Origin: Caulobacterales bacterium
Lineage (GTDB): Bacteria > Pseudomonadota > Alphaproteobacteria > Caulobacterales > Aquidulcibacteraceae
Direction: 5' to 3'
NCBI GenBank assembly: GCA_017303355.1
Contig: JAFLCU010000010.1
Location: 1-64,000, forward strand
DNA: 64,000 bases
Positions 44,529 through 52,783 of the stretch are shown piece by piece (within the stretch, counting starts at the first letter, position 1; every line of letters starts with the position of its first letter). The notes under the pieces are model-generated. The model ran no database searches. It was given only the letters and a program-made list of their open reading frames with translations, and was not told the origin of the DNA. The position numbers and the translations under genes are program-made.

Positions 44529-44861
44529 TCAAAGCACGTGAATTTCCGTCACCATCGGGCGGCCGTTGTCGTTCATCAGCTCAAAATGCACGCGCTGACC
44601 GACGCTGACGCCTTGCAGCACGGCGGCGGAGTGGACGCGGAACGTCATCGTCATTGCCGGCCAGCCAAGGCTTGCGATGGGTCCGTGATTGAGGGTGACG
44701 GTGCCGGCCTGCGCATCGATGGCGGTCACCGTGCCTTCGCCTTCTGCTGTCTGTGGCACCGCCTGATGGTTTTCGCCGGGATGGGCGAGGGCAGGCGCGG
44801 CCATAGCGAAACTTGACGCCAGCACCGCAGCAATCGCGGTGACCAGAAGTTTGCGTTTCAT
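44529..44861 (-). CDS. CusF-like periplasmic copper-binding protein
   Basis: A 110-residue protein with signal peptide (ending APALA). The CusF OB-fold is clear: GTVTAIDAQAGTVTLNHGPIASLGWPAMTMTF with His, Trp and the MxM pair. An ECF-type promoter-like site lies at 44904-44931 upstream, so it may have its own transcript besides read-through from copA. Confidence 0.92.
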   Translation of the reverse strand: MKRKLLVTAIAAVLASSFAMAAPALAHPGENHQAVPQTAEGEGTVTAIDAQAGTVTLNHGPIASLGWPAMTMTFRVHSAAVLQGVSVGQRVHFELMNDNGRPMVTEIHVL

Positions 44862-44903
44862 GTAAATTCTCCGTTCGTGAGCGTCGGGGCCGCTCACACC
44901 CTT

Positions 44904-44931
44904 CAATACGCGCGCGTCTTGCCAATCCCTC
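44904..44931 (-). promoter_or_regulatory. ECF-type promoter-like site before the cusF-like gene
   Basis: On the minus strand GAGGGATT (44924-44931) and GTATTG (44904-44909) are exactly 14 bp apart. The same elements and spacing are found before copA (49096-49123), the cnrYXH-like operon (52666-52693) and the methyltransferase (52707-52734). It lies 43 bp from the ATG at 44861. Confidence 0.65.
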
Positions 44932-45670
44932 AGCTGTCCGCTGCGGCGCTGGCCGTTGGCCCGTTCTTGCGCCGGCGCCCGCCCCCGAACCGGATGCGGT
45001 AGGGGATGAGAACGATGCCGGCGATGATCGACAAAAGCGTGATGGCGGTCACGATGATGATGAGGGGATGATTGAAATCTTCGTGGTTTTGCCAATCCAT
45101 GATGTGGAGCGCCCAGAGCGTGTCATAGAGCCGCCAGATATCGGAGCGCCGGGCGGTGACAGCGCCGGTGTCGGCCGCCACATAAACCGCAAGGCCGCCA
45201 TCGGCGAATTGGGCGCGCCACGCAGGCAGGGCGCCGCGATACTCTGAACTTTCGGTCTCAATGAGCTCGACCCGCGCGGGTGCCGATGCGAGCGTTACAT
45301 GCCCGCGCGCAACCGCAGCGGCGGCCTCCGCATCGAGCGGGGACAGCTGTCGAAACGAAGCCGCCTCGAAGAGCGCCGGCGGTCCGTCTGCGAACTCGGC
45401 GACGATGACTTGCCCGAGCGTGGGACGCGTCTCGATCGTCAATTTGATGGGCGCTCGGCCTTGGGCGTCGCGGAGTTCACTTAAAGCTGCGCCACTGGCG
45501 ATGGCGAGCGGACGCGCCGTCTCAGCCGGGCGGATCAGGTGCTCGCTGCGGATCTGCTCGATCGGGATGATCGTGAAGAAGAGCCCGCTTACGACCCAAA
45601 AGACGATTTGCACTCCGACGAGGAGCGCGAGCCATTTATGTACAAACGACGCCAAACGCGCGAGATTCAC
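44930..45670 (-). CDS. PepSY-domain membrane protein
   Basis: A 246-residue protein with an N-terminal helix (FVHKWLALLVGVQIVFWVVSGLFFTIIP), a periplasmic PepSY-like domain (about 60-190) and a C-terminal helix before a basic tail. HKW...WVVSG and HIMDWQNHEDFNHPLI match PepSY-associated proteins that often accompany copper and iron genes; some act in metal reduction. It lies between the small lipoprotein gene and cusF. Confidence 0.8.
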   Translation of the reverse strand: MNLARLASFVHKWLALLVGVQIVFWVVSGLFFTIIPIEQIRSEHLIRPAETARPLAIASGAALSELRDAQGRAPIKLTIETRPTLGQVIVAEFADGPPALFEAASFRQLSPLDAEAAAAVARGHVTLASAPARVELIETESSEYRGALPAWRAQFADGGLAVYVAADTGAVTARRSDIWRLYDTLWALHIMDWQNHEDFNHPLIIIVTAITLLSIIAGIVLIPYRIRFGGGRRRKNGPTASAAADS

Positions 45671-45736
45671 GATGTCCCTCCCCCAAGGTTTTCGTAGTTC
45701 TATGTCGCCGCGACGCTGAGCGTGCGGCGCACCTGA

Positions 45737-46039
45737 TTACTGCCCCGGCGGATGCTCCATATTGGGCATGTCCGACATGTCGTGATCAGGCGTAGTTTGC
45801 GCGGGCGCTGGGGCAGGTGTAGGCGCGGGCTCAGCGCGGGGCCGCCGTGGCGCCGGCGTGCTCGGTGCGGGCGTTGCCGTCGGTTCGGTCGCCGGCGCCG
45901 TCTCCGCGGTTTGCGGCGCGGCAGCCGCGGGCTCTTGTGTCGCCACAGTGTCAGTTGGCGGGGATGCGTCTTGATTGGCCGCTGGCTGGCATGCCGCCAG
46001 CGCGGTGGCGGCGAGAGCAACGATTGCGAAACTTCTCAT
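45737..46039 (-). CDS. Pro/Ala-rich lipoprotein with Met/His C-terminus
   Basis: A 100-residue lipoprotein (lipobox LAAC) consisting of a low-complexity Pro/Ala/Thr linker and the metal-binding-like tail DHDMSDMPNMEHPPGQ. It looks like a tethered copper-binding peptide. It lies 24 bp after copB in the same operon. Low complexity makes homology calls unreliable. Confidence 0.65.
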   Translation of the reverse strand: MRSFAIVALAATALAACQPAANQDASPPTDTVATQEPAAAAPQTAETAPATEPTATPAPSTPAPRRPRAEPAPTPAPAPAQTTPDHDMSDMPNMEHPPGQ

Positions 46040-46063
46040 CTTCGATTTCCTTTTTGGAGATGT

Positions 46064-47242
46064 TCAAAACCAGGCGCGGATGCCCAAGACCAAACGCGTG
46101 TCTTCCGCGTCTTCGCCCCTCGCTTCGACGTAATCGCGGGTATCCCCGAAGCTGCTTGACCACTCGATCCCGACATAAGGCGCAAATTCGCGCCGGATTT
46201 CGTAGCGCAAGCGCACGCCCAGCTCTGCGTTCGTCAGGCCAGAGCCCGTGGCAAGTTCGGGAACATCCTCGGCCGAAAAATCGATCTCGGCGCGCGGCTG
46301 CAGGATGAGACGCTGTGTCAAACGCAGATCGTATTCGGCTTCGGCGCGCGCGCTGAACTCGCCTTCATTCGACAAGAACGCGGCGACGTCGACTTCGAAC
46401 CAATAGGGCGCAAGACCTTGCACCCCGACGACAAGATCGGTGCGATCGGCTTCGGGTGTATAACGCTGGCGAACGCCCGCTTGAAAGTCAAAGTACGGCG
46501 TGAATGCGCGACTGTAGAGCGCTTCGATCTCGCCGCTCTCCAGTTCGCCGTTGATGGCGCCTTCGCCTTCGCTCTTCCACCAGAAGCGATTGATGTCGCC
46601 GCCATACCAGCCTTGTGCGTCCCAGACATAGCCGTCCGCGCCCTCGCCGAACGTCGCCTCAAGACGATCGAGAATGACCACGCTGGTGCGAATGTCGCCG
46701 TTCTCGACGAGCAATTGTTCGCGCGCGGCGGCCATTTGCTGAGCATCGAAGTAAAGATCGGCCGCGTGCGCGGGGCCGGCGCCTGCCGCCGCCGGAGGAG
46801 GCGGTTCGGGTGGTCGGCCCGCATTGTCGGCGCTGGTCTCGACATTGGGCATCATGGTCATGCCGGGCATGTCGTGACCGCTCTCGCCCGGGGGCGTTTG
46901 CGGCCAAGCCATCTCCGGCATCGTTGACATGTCATGCCCGGCATGGGGATCAGGCTGAGTTGCCTGCGGCGTAGTCATGCCCGGCATGTCGTGGCCGGCG
47001 TGTGGATCAGGCGTCGCGGGCGGCATGGTCATGCCAGGCATGTCATGGGCCGGCGCCTGCGGATCGGGTTGTGTGGCCTGCGGCGCTGGCATCGTATGGC
47101 CTGCATGCGGATCGGCAGTTTGCGCCGGTTGTGCAGTCGTAGGAGGCGTCTGCTGGTGGGCGGAATGATCGCTTGTTTGCGCCAGCGCGGGGCTTGCGAC
47201 CGCGAGCACAAGCGGGGTGAGGGTGGCGGCGAAAAATCTCAC
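46064..47242 (-). CDS. copB: Copper resistance protein B (outer membrane)
   Basis: A 392-residue protein with signal peptide, a long Met/His-rich repeat region (about 35-130: HAGHTMPAP, HDMPGMTMPP, HDMPGMTTPQ, HDMSTMPEM) and a CopB beta-barrel (about 160-392) ending in a terminal Phe. The repeats should bind periplasmic copper. It overlaps the copA stop by 4 bp, giving the usual copAB order. Confidence 0.93.
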   Translation of the reverse strand: MRFFAATLTPLVLAVASPALAQTSDHSAHQQTPPTTAQPAQTADPHAGHTMPAPQATQPDPQAPAHDMPGMTMPPATPDPHAGHDMPGMTTPQATQPDPHAGHDMSTMPEMAWPQTPPGESGHDMPGMTMMPNVETSADNAGRPPEPPPPAAAGAGPAHAADLYFDAQQMAAAREQLLVENGDIRTSVVILDRLEATFGEGADGYVWDAQGWYGGDINRFWWKSEGEGAINGELESGEIEALYSRAFTPYFDFQAGVRQRYTPEADRTDLVVGVQGLAPYWFEVDVAAFLSNEGEFSARAEAEYDLRLTQRLILQPRAEIDFSAEDVPELATGSGLTNAELGVRLRYEIRREFAPYVGIEWSSSFGDTRDYVEARGEDAEDTRLVLGIRAWF

Positions 47243-49059
47243 GAGACGTCTCCGTCAAGCGGACGGATGGTCACGACGTTGAACATGCCCGCGTGCATGT
47301 GAAGCAAAAGGTGGCAATGGAACGCCCAATCGCCGGGATTATCAGCGGTGAGATCGAAGGTCACCTTGCCACCCGGAGCGACATTGACCGTGTGCTTCAA
47401 GGGCTGGTGACCGTCATGGCCGTTGACAAGTTCGAAGAAGTGACCGTGGAGGTGAATGGGATGCGACATCATTGTGTCGTTGACCAGCGTCACGCGCACG
47501 CGCTCGTTGCGCTCAAACCGGATGGGCTCGACCAATTCGCTGAAGCGGCGCCCGTCAAAGCCCCACATGAAGCGTTCCATATTGCCGGTGAGATGAATCT
47601 CCATTGCGCGCGAGGGCGCCCGGCGGTCGCGATTGGGTGCAAGGGCGATAAGGTCGGTGTAGACGAGCACGCGATGATCGACATTCTCGAGCCCAACCGG
47701 GCGCTCGCCCATCCGGTTCTGGGGCATCGGTGAAATCGTCTGCACGCCGACGCCAACCGCCATGTCAGGGGGCGCGTTCTCTGGATCGCGCATATTCATG
47801 GCGGAGTGACCGCCAGCGCTGTGATCTGCGGCGCCCATTTGCATGCCGTCCATCTGCATGCCGCTCATGTCCATGCCGGAATGGTCCATGCCAGCCATGG
47901 CGCCAGGCATGTCGTGGTTCATGCCGCCCATTCCGCCCATGTTCATGCCCATATCGCGCATGGTGAGATTTGGGACTTCACGCAGTGGCGGGACTTCTCC
48001 GCTCATGCCAAGCCGTGGCGCCAAGGTGGCGCGTCCCATCCCAGAGCGGTCTATGGCTTCGGAGACAATAGTGTATGCGCGGTCTTCGGTCGGTGTGACG
48101 ATGACGTCGTAGGTTTCAGCGACGGAAATTTGGAACTCATCGGTTTCGACAGGTCGCACATTTTCGCCATCGGCTTGGACGACGGTCATGGCGAGGCCCG
48201 GAATGCGCACGTTGAAGATCGACATCGCCGAGGCGTTGATAATGCGCAGCCGCACGCGCTCGCCGGGACGGAAGAGACCCGTCCAGTGTTCGTCAGGCCC
48301 ATGGCCATTGATCAGATACGTGTAGGTTGAGCCGCTGACGTCGAGCACGTCGCGCGGGTCCATGCGCATTTCAGCCCACATGCGCCGGTCGGCGGCGCTC
48401 ATACGGTCTTCACCTGAAAGAAGGCCAGCCACCGTCGTGCGCTGATAATTGAAATAGCCGGGGCTTTGCTTCAGGCGCGCCAAAATCTGGTGCGGATGCA
48501 TGAAGCTCCAGTCCGACAAAACGAGCACGTGTTCGCGGTCATATTCGACCGGATCGCGCGAGGCCGGATCGATGATGATCGGCCCGTAATGGCCTAATGC
48601 TTCCTGCAGGCCCGAATGGCTATGATACCAAAACGTGCCGGCCTGAATGATCGGGAACTCATAGACGAAGGTTTCGCGAGGACGGATGCCCGGAAAGCTG
48701 ATGCCCGGCACCCCGTCCATCTGGAAGGGAAGCAAGACGCCGTGCCAATGGATCGAGGTGTCTTCATCGAGTGTGTTGGTGACGGCCAGGCGAACGTTCT
48801 GGCCTTCTCTGAGCCGCAATAGCGGCGCCGGCAGCGTGCCGTTGATGGTCACGGCGTGTCCGGTTCTGCCGCCTACCGTAAAAGGTGAGCGGCCGATGCT
48901 CAGCGCCACATCGGGGCCGGCCAAGGTGGTCATGGCGGGCGCAATGCCGGGCGAGCCCGTCTGCGCCCAAGCAGGCAACATGCTCTCAAACGCCAGCCAG
49001 CCGGCTCCTGCGCCCGCAGCCTTCAGTAGCGATCGACGGTCGAGGGCCTTGCGCACCAC
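47239..49059 (-). CDS. copA: Copper-resistance multicopper oxidase CopA
   Basis: A 606-residue periplasmic multicopper oxidase with a Tat signal (DRRSLLKAAGAGAGW). Copper ligands are in HWHG, WYHSHSG, HPIHLHGHFF and HCHLLLHMHAGMF. A Met/His-rich insert (about 385-430: GGMGGMNHDMPG, MDHSGMDMSGMQMDG) is typical of CopA. It oxidises Cu(I) and/or sequesters copper. The GTG at 49059 has a GGAG upstream; an ECF-type site is at 49096-49123. Confidence 0.95.
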   Translation of the reverse strand: MVRKALDRRSLLKAAGAGAGWLAFESMLPAWAQTGSPGIAPAMTTLAGPDVALSIGRSPFTVGGRTGHAVTINGTLPAPLLRLREGQNVRLAVTNTLDEDTSIHWHGVLLPFQMDGVPGISFPGIRPRETFVYEFPIIQAGTFWYHSHSGLQEALGHYGPIIIDPASRDPVEYDREHVLVLSDWSFMHPHQILARLKQSPGYFNYQRTTVAGLLSGEDRMSAADRRMWAEMRMDPRDVLDVSGSTYTYLINGHGPDEHWTGLFRPGERVRLRIINASAMSIFNVRIPGLAMTVVQADGENVRPVETDEFQISVAETYDVIVTPTEDRAYTIVSEAIDRSGMGRATLAPRLGMSGEVPPLREVPNLTMRDMGMNMGGMGGMNHDMPGAMAGMDHSGMDMSGMQMDGMQMGAADHSAGGHSAMNMRDPENAPPDMAVGVGVQTISPMPQNRMGERPVGLENVDHRVLVYTDLIALAPNRDRRAPSRAMEIHLTGNMERFMWGFDGRRFSELVEPIRFERNERVRVTLVNDTMMSHPIHLHGHFFELVNGHDGHQPLKHTVNVAPGGKVTFDLTADNPGDWAFHCHLLLHMHAGMFNVVTIRPLDGDVS

Positions 49060-49095
49060 GTTGCTCCACTCTGAGAAAAACCCGACAGTATCTTA

Positions 49096-49123
49096 GAATA
49101 CGCGCGCTTCCGCGCGATCCCTC
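49096..49123 (-). promoter_or_regulatory. ECF-type promoter-like site before copA
   Basis: Minus-strand GAGGGATC (49116-49123) and GTATTC (49096-49101) with a 14-bp spacer, 37 bp upstream of the copA start. Same element pair as at 44904, 52666 and 52707, suggesting control by a CnrH-type sigma factor. Confidence 0.65.
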
Positions 49124-49217
49124 AGGCCTTACGCCTGAGAGTGACGCCAGGATGCGGGAAATCGGCAACCGGCGCGTAAACGCAAATAGATGCAGCACTG
49201 AAAAAGGGGAGCCGTGG

Positions 49218-49694
49218 ATGCTGAAGAAATTGGTCGTCGTCTTTGTCGCAGCCTGGGCCATGGCGGGCGCAGCGACAGCCCAGCCCAGCGCCGACGAGGC
49301 GGCCGTGGAAGCGGTCCTCTCAGGTTACAGGCGAGCGGTTGAGGCCCGCGACGGCGACGCGGCCGCACGCTACTTCTGGCCAGACTCGCAAGTCTTCGAG
49401 CAAGGCGGCGTTGAGGGCGACTTCGCCACCTATCTTACTCACCACTTGGGACCCGAATTGCGCGAAATCGCCAGCTTTGATTTTGATGGCCTTGAGACCG
49501 ACGTCGAAGTGGTGGGGGATCTGGCTTACGCCAGCGAAGTCTACACCTACGAAATCACGTTCCCTGAAGCCGCAGCCCGCGCGCCGATTTCACGTCGCGG
49601 GGTCGCCACCAGCGTGTTGCAGCGTCGCGGCGGCGCGTGGCGTATCGTCGTCTATCATTCCTCCGCGCGTGCACCGCGGCCGCCAGCAAACTAA
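49218..49694 (+). CDS. Exported NTF2/SnoaL-like protein
   Basis: A 158-residue protein with signal peptide (MLKKLVVVFVAAWAMAGAATAQ). The body (EAAVEAVLSGYRRAVEARDGDAAARYFWPDSQVFEQGG...VLQRRGGAWRIVVYHSS) is a DUF4440/SnoaL-like cone fold. Ligand or activity unknown. The ATG at 49218 follows AAGGGGAG. It diverges from copA. Confidence 0.8.
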   Translation: MLKKLVVVFVAAWAMAGAATAQPSADEAAVEAVLSGYRRAVEARDGDAAARYFWPDSQVFEQGGVEGDFATYLTHHLGPELREIASFDFDGLETDVEVVGDLAYASEVYTYEITFPEAAARAPISRRGVATSVLQRRGGAWRIVVYHSSARAPRPPAN

Positions 49695-49728
49695 AGGCGG
49701 GGCGATCAGCGCTGCTCGTTTCGTGCGT

Positions 49729-50577
49729 TCACAAGCGGGCTCGGTGGGACCGGAACGCCGCCAGATGCTGGCGCCAAAAACCACGTGGGTAATCTGCGTC
49801 ACGCAGACCCAAGTCGTCGGCGGCGACGCCGCGCCGATCGTCATGCGCTGTTCCGAAAAGCCAATCCCAAACAAGCAAGACCTCGCCGAAATTGACCTGG
49901 GCGTCCTCGTAGTCGCGCTTGTGGTGCCAACGATGCATCTCGGCGACGCCGAGCAGGCGGCGGAATGGTCCGAGCGTGTAGTCGATATTGGCGTGCTGGA
50001 AAGCGAGATGCACCGGCAGGATCGCAAACCATGCCGCAAGCGCTGCCCGAGGCGCGCCGAGTAATGCTACAGCAGCGAGGCCAGGCGTCGCTAGAAGGAG
50101 CGCGCTCACCAAATGGCGGCGCTCGCCGTTCAGCCAATAGAGACGTTCGGGGCTATGATGTGGCTGATGGAAACGCCAAAGAATTGCCGAGCGATGGCTC
50201 CAGCGGTGCATCCAATAGAGTCCGAAATCGATAATAACGCCGACGCCGAGCACGCTCGCCCAGAGCGGCCATGTGCTGGGCCAAAGTCCGAGCGACAGCG
50301 CCGCTGCGCTAAGCGGGTAGATGAAATGCACGCTCGCCTGAATGAGGACCGCACCCATGAGATTATACTGGACGTCAGCCAAGAGATCGCCGTGGTTCTT
50401 GGTCCAGGCCTGCTGATATGGCGAGAGCCGCTCCAGTCCCCCAATCACAAGCACGCCGGCAAGCGTCAGAATAGGCAAAGCAATGGCGGCGCCCGGCGCG
50501 GCGGCCAGCGTTACGGCGCCAATGAATACGATCCCGATGACGAGCGGGTAGGCAAGATAGCGAACGGCAAGGCGCAT
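49729..50577 (-). CDS. Sterol desaturase/fatty acid hydroxylase-family protein
   Basis: A 282-residue membrane enzyme with four or more helices and the di-iron histidine boxes HRWSH, HQPHH and HRWHH. It would hydroxylate or desaturate a lipid; the substrate is unknown. It is 58 bp downstream of the AraC gene and seems to be the last gene of the cnrYXH-like operon, linking lipid modification to envelope metal sensing. Confidence 0.88.
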   Translation of the reverse strand: MRLAVRYLAYPLVIGIVFIGAVTLAAAPGAAIALPILTLAGVLVIGGLERLSPYQQAWTKNHGDLLADVQYNLMGAVLIQASVHFIYPLSAAALSLGLWPSTWPLWASVLGVGVIIDFGLYWMHRWSHRSAILWRFHQPHHSPERLYWLNGERRHLVSALLLATPGLAAVALLGAPRAALAAWFAILPVHLAFQHANIDYTLGPFRRLLGVAEMHRWHHKRDYEDAQVNFGEVLLVWDWLFGTAHDDRRGVAADDLGLRDADYPRGFWRQHLAAFRSHRARL

Positions 50578-50635
50578 TGGGATCTCCTCGCGCCCAAATT
50601 TGCCGGGACCGCCGCAAAATGCTTGAACGAAACAG

Positions 50636-51376
50636 CTACGCTTCGTCGAACTTCATCGCGCCCGTGATGGTGAGCGGGCTCGCGCCAAACATGCGCACGC
50701 AAGTGCGCGAGAAGTGAGCCGAGTCGGCAAAGCCGCCATGATGGGCGGCCTCGGTGAGCGACAATCCCTGGGCGATGCCGGTCATGGCGCGCCGGAGCTT
50801 CGACCAAAGCAGGAAAGACCGGATCGGCATCCCGATTTCATCGCGAAAAAGGTGCGCGGCGCGTGATTGCGAGAGATTGAGAGCGCGCGCGATTGCGCGC
50901 GCGTCAAGGGGCGCCTCGCTCTCGTGAAAAGCGGTGAGCGCCATACCAATGCGAGCGTCTCGGGTTGGCGCGATCTCTGCCGCGCCCAACAAACTGGCTA
51001 GTCGCTCGGCTGGATCGGCGTCTTCATCCGCGATCGAGGTTTCGACGATCGCGGCCAGTTCTGCTGCTTGGGCTGGGGAAAGGGCGTTGACCCGATCGCC
51101 GATCGCACGAGCGATCCGCTGCCCGGGTGCGCTGTCGGGATCGACGTAAAGAAAGCTGCTGGGATATGCCGCTGTCGCGCGATGGGACATGTTGGCGGGC
51201 GCAACAAATCCTTGGCCGTGATGTTCGCCGCTTGCGTCCACGAGCAGTGCGTGGGGGCCAGCGAATGCTTGAATGGCGTGGTGGCTATGAAAGCCATTGT
51301 CGCCCGCAGCACCCAGGAATGCCGCCCACCACGGCCCGATGCGTGCTGCGCCCCGCCATTTGGCGGACTTATTCAT
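50636..51376 (-). CDS. AraC-family transcriptional regulator
   Basis: A 246-residue regulator. The C-terminal HTH pair is clear (LDARAIARALNLSQSRAAHLFRDEIGMPIRSFLLWSKLRRAM; LTEAAHHGGFADSAHFSRTCVRMFGASP). The N-terminal half is a small sensor region with HSHHAIQAF. It overlaps the sigma factor stop by 8 bp, so it is co-translated in the cnr-like operon. Confidence 0.88.
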   Translation of the reverse strand: MNKSAKWRGAARIGPWWAAFLGAAGDNGFHSHHAIQAFAGPHALLVDASGEHHGQGFVAPANMSHRATAAYPSSFLYVDPDSAPGQRIARAIGDRVNALSPAQAAELAAIVETSIADEDADPAERLASLLGAAEIAPTRDARIGMALTAFHESEAPLDARAIARALNLSQSRAAHLFRDEIGMPIRSFLLWSKLRRAMTGIAQGLSLTEAAHHGGFADSAHFSRTCVRMFGASPLTITGAMKFDEA

Positions 51377-51929
51377 CGCGAAGCGCCCGTGCGAGAGCGA
51401 TCTTGGCGCGGTAGACGCGCGTTTCGACCGCTTTGGTCGTCAAATTCAGCACGCGCGCAGCATCGTGATGGCTCATGCCGCTGATCGCCGTCAGCAGCAG
51501 AGGTTCTTTCAGACCCGCCGGCAAAGCTGCAATCGCGGAATCGAGCCGGGCAAGGTTGCGCTGCAAGGCTTCATCGCTTGCATTTGTTGCGGCGGCGATA
51601 TCTGGGGATGTCTCGATGCTCTCAGCGCCAAAGAAGAAGCGCCGGACGGCGCGGCGGCGGGCCCAGTCGCGGCATTTGTTGAGCGCGATCCGCTTGATCC
51701 AGGCGGGGAATGGACGGTCCTTGTCATAGCGAGCAAGCGCAAGCCAAGCCGCAGCAAACGCTTCCTGGGTGAGGTCATAGGCTTCGTCGGCGTCGGCGAC
51801 ATAGGAGCGCACGAACCGATAGACCTTTTCCTTGTGACGGCGCACGAGCAGAGAAAATGCCGCCTCCTGACCGGCGAGCGCCGCGGCCACGAGCGATGCG
51901 TCATCGCTTTCGGGCGATGGGACGCTCAT
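51369..51929 (-). CDS. CnrH-like ECF RNA polymerase sigma factor
   Basis: A 186-residue ECF sigma factor with region 2 (FSLLVRRHKEKVYRFVRSYVADADEAYDLTQEAFAAAW, FPAWIKRIALNKCRDWARR) and region 4 (LPAGLKEPLLLTAISGMSHHDAARVLNLTTKAVETRVYRAKIAL). It follows a CnrX-type sensor and CnrY-type anti-sigma gene with ATGA overlaps, the cnrYXH order known from nickel/cobalt resistance. A paralogue is at 60609-61244. Confidence 0.92.
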   Translation of the reverse strand: MSVPSPESDDASLVAAALAGQEAAFSLLVRRHKEKVYRFVRSYVADADEAYDLTQEAFAAAWLALARYDKDRPFPAWIKRIALNKCRDWARRRAVRRFFFGAESIETSPDIAAATNASDEALQRNLARLDSAIAALPAGLKEPLLLTAISGMSHHDAARVLNLTTKAVETRVYRAKIALARALRDE

Positions 51930-52363
51930 TGCGGCTCGGTGGTTAACGCCTCAACGACGGTGTCGTCGAAAATCGCCTTCTGCTCATCGTTCAAGACCTC
52001 GCGCATCGCAAACATGTGAGCGATGGTTTCGGTCTGCAGCCGTCCCATCGCGTCATGAAATCTCTCGACGGCGGCGGCCACCCTTGGACCGTTCTCGTGT
52101 TCTTCGCGGATCGCCGCGGCCAGTTCCGCGTTTGCGGAGCGCATCTCAAGCTCAAGCGCGTGCTTGCGGGCGGCGAACGCTTCTTCCAGCGTCTCGATTC
52201 TAGCCAGTTGATCGCCGCTTAAATCCAACCGGTGATGGACGACATCGTGCATGGTGGGGGCGGGCGCAGGCGCCAGCGCCTTCATGCCTAACCAGACCCC
52301 GCCAAAGCCTGCCGCCAGCGCCACCAAGGCCGTCACCAGGATGGCCCGAACCGAAAATCTCAA
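51926..52363 (-). CDS. CnrX-like periplasmic metal sensor
   Basis: A 145-residue protein with an N-terminal anchor (about 8-28) and a four-helix periplasmic hairpin domain. Candidate metal ligands parallel CnrX: MHDVVHHRL near 38-46 and a C-terminal H-x3-M in ETIAHMFAMRE. On metal binding CnrX releases the CnrY anti-sigma hold on CnrH. It overlaps genes on both sides by 4 bp. Confidence 0.85.
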   Translation of the reverse strand: MRFSVRAILVTALVALAAGFGGVWLGMKALAPAPAPTMHDVVHHRLDLSGDQLARIETLEEAFAARKHALELEMRSANAELAAAIREEHENGPRVAAAVERFHDAMGRLQTETIAHMFAMREVLNDEQKAIFDDTVVEALTTEPQ

Positions 52364-52641
52364 CGATCATCCCCGAGCAAGGTTGAAGGCGCATAAGCCG
52401 CATGCACCGCAAAGGGTGAGAAGTCGCTCTCGGGACGGGCCGCCGCAGCGCCGCCGGCAAAGGCGCCGAAGGCGAGCATAACGGCCGCCAAGCCCGCCTG
52501 CCAGCGCCAGCTACGGGTTGGCCAGACGATTGTGCGCGCGGCTTCAATGCGCCCCCAAACTCTCGGCTCCAACTGATCAAGCTTGCGGTCAACGGGGCGT
52601 TCGCGAAGTGCAAGAAACAATCGTTCAAGATCGGCGGTCAT
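52360..52641 (-). CDS. CnrY-like membrane anti-sigma factor
   Basis: A 93-residue protein: cytoplasmic N-terminal sigma-binding segment (MTADLERLFLALRERPVDRKLDQLEPRVWGRI), one membrane helix (about 48-68) and a short periplasmic tail. Size and layout match CnrY. The ATG at 52641 is chosen because the homologous protein at 60133-60408 starts at the same point. First gene of the operon, behind an ECF-type promoter. Confidence 0.8.
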   Translation of the reverse strand: MTADLERLFLALRERPVDRKLDQLEPRVWGRIEAARTIVWPTRSWRWQAGLAAVMLAFGAFAGGAAAARPESDFSPFAVHAAYAPSTLLGDDR

Positions 52642-52665
52642 GGTTGGGCACCCTGGTTTTATCTC

Positions 52666-52693
52666 AGATACGCGCCGGGAGCGAAAACCCCTC
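52666..52693 (-). promoter_or_regulatory. ECF-type promoter-like site before the cnrYXH-like operon
   Basis: Minus-strand GAGGGGTT (52686-52693) and GTATCT (52666-52671) with a 14-bp spacer, 24 bp upstream of the anti-sigma start. It fits autoregulation by the CnrH-like sigma factor of this operon. Confidence 0.68.
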
Positions 52694-52706
52694 AATCGAA
52701 GGCCGT

Positions 52707-52734
52707 GAGGGATTTGCCGGGGGGCTGCGTAGAC
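52707..52734 (+). promoter_or_regulatory. Divergent ECF-type promoter-like site before the TIGR04325 methyltransferase
   Basis: Plus-strand GAGGGATT (52707-52714) and GTAGAC (52729-52734), again with a 14-bp spacer. The -10 ends one base before an ATG at 52736, so the downstream ATG at 52784 is the more likely start. Together with 52666-52693 it makes a back-to-back promoter pair. Confidence 0.5.
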
Positions 52735-52783
52735 AATGGTGGGCGCCACCACCTTGGTTGGCATTTTCGATCGGGGCCGAGCC

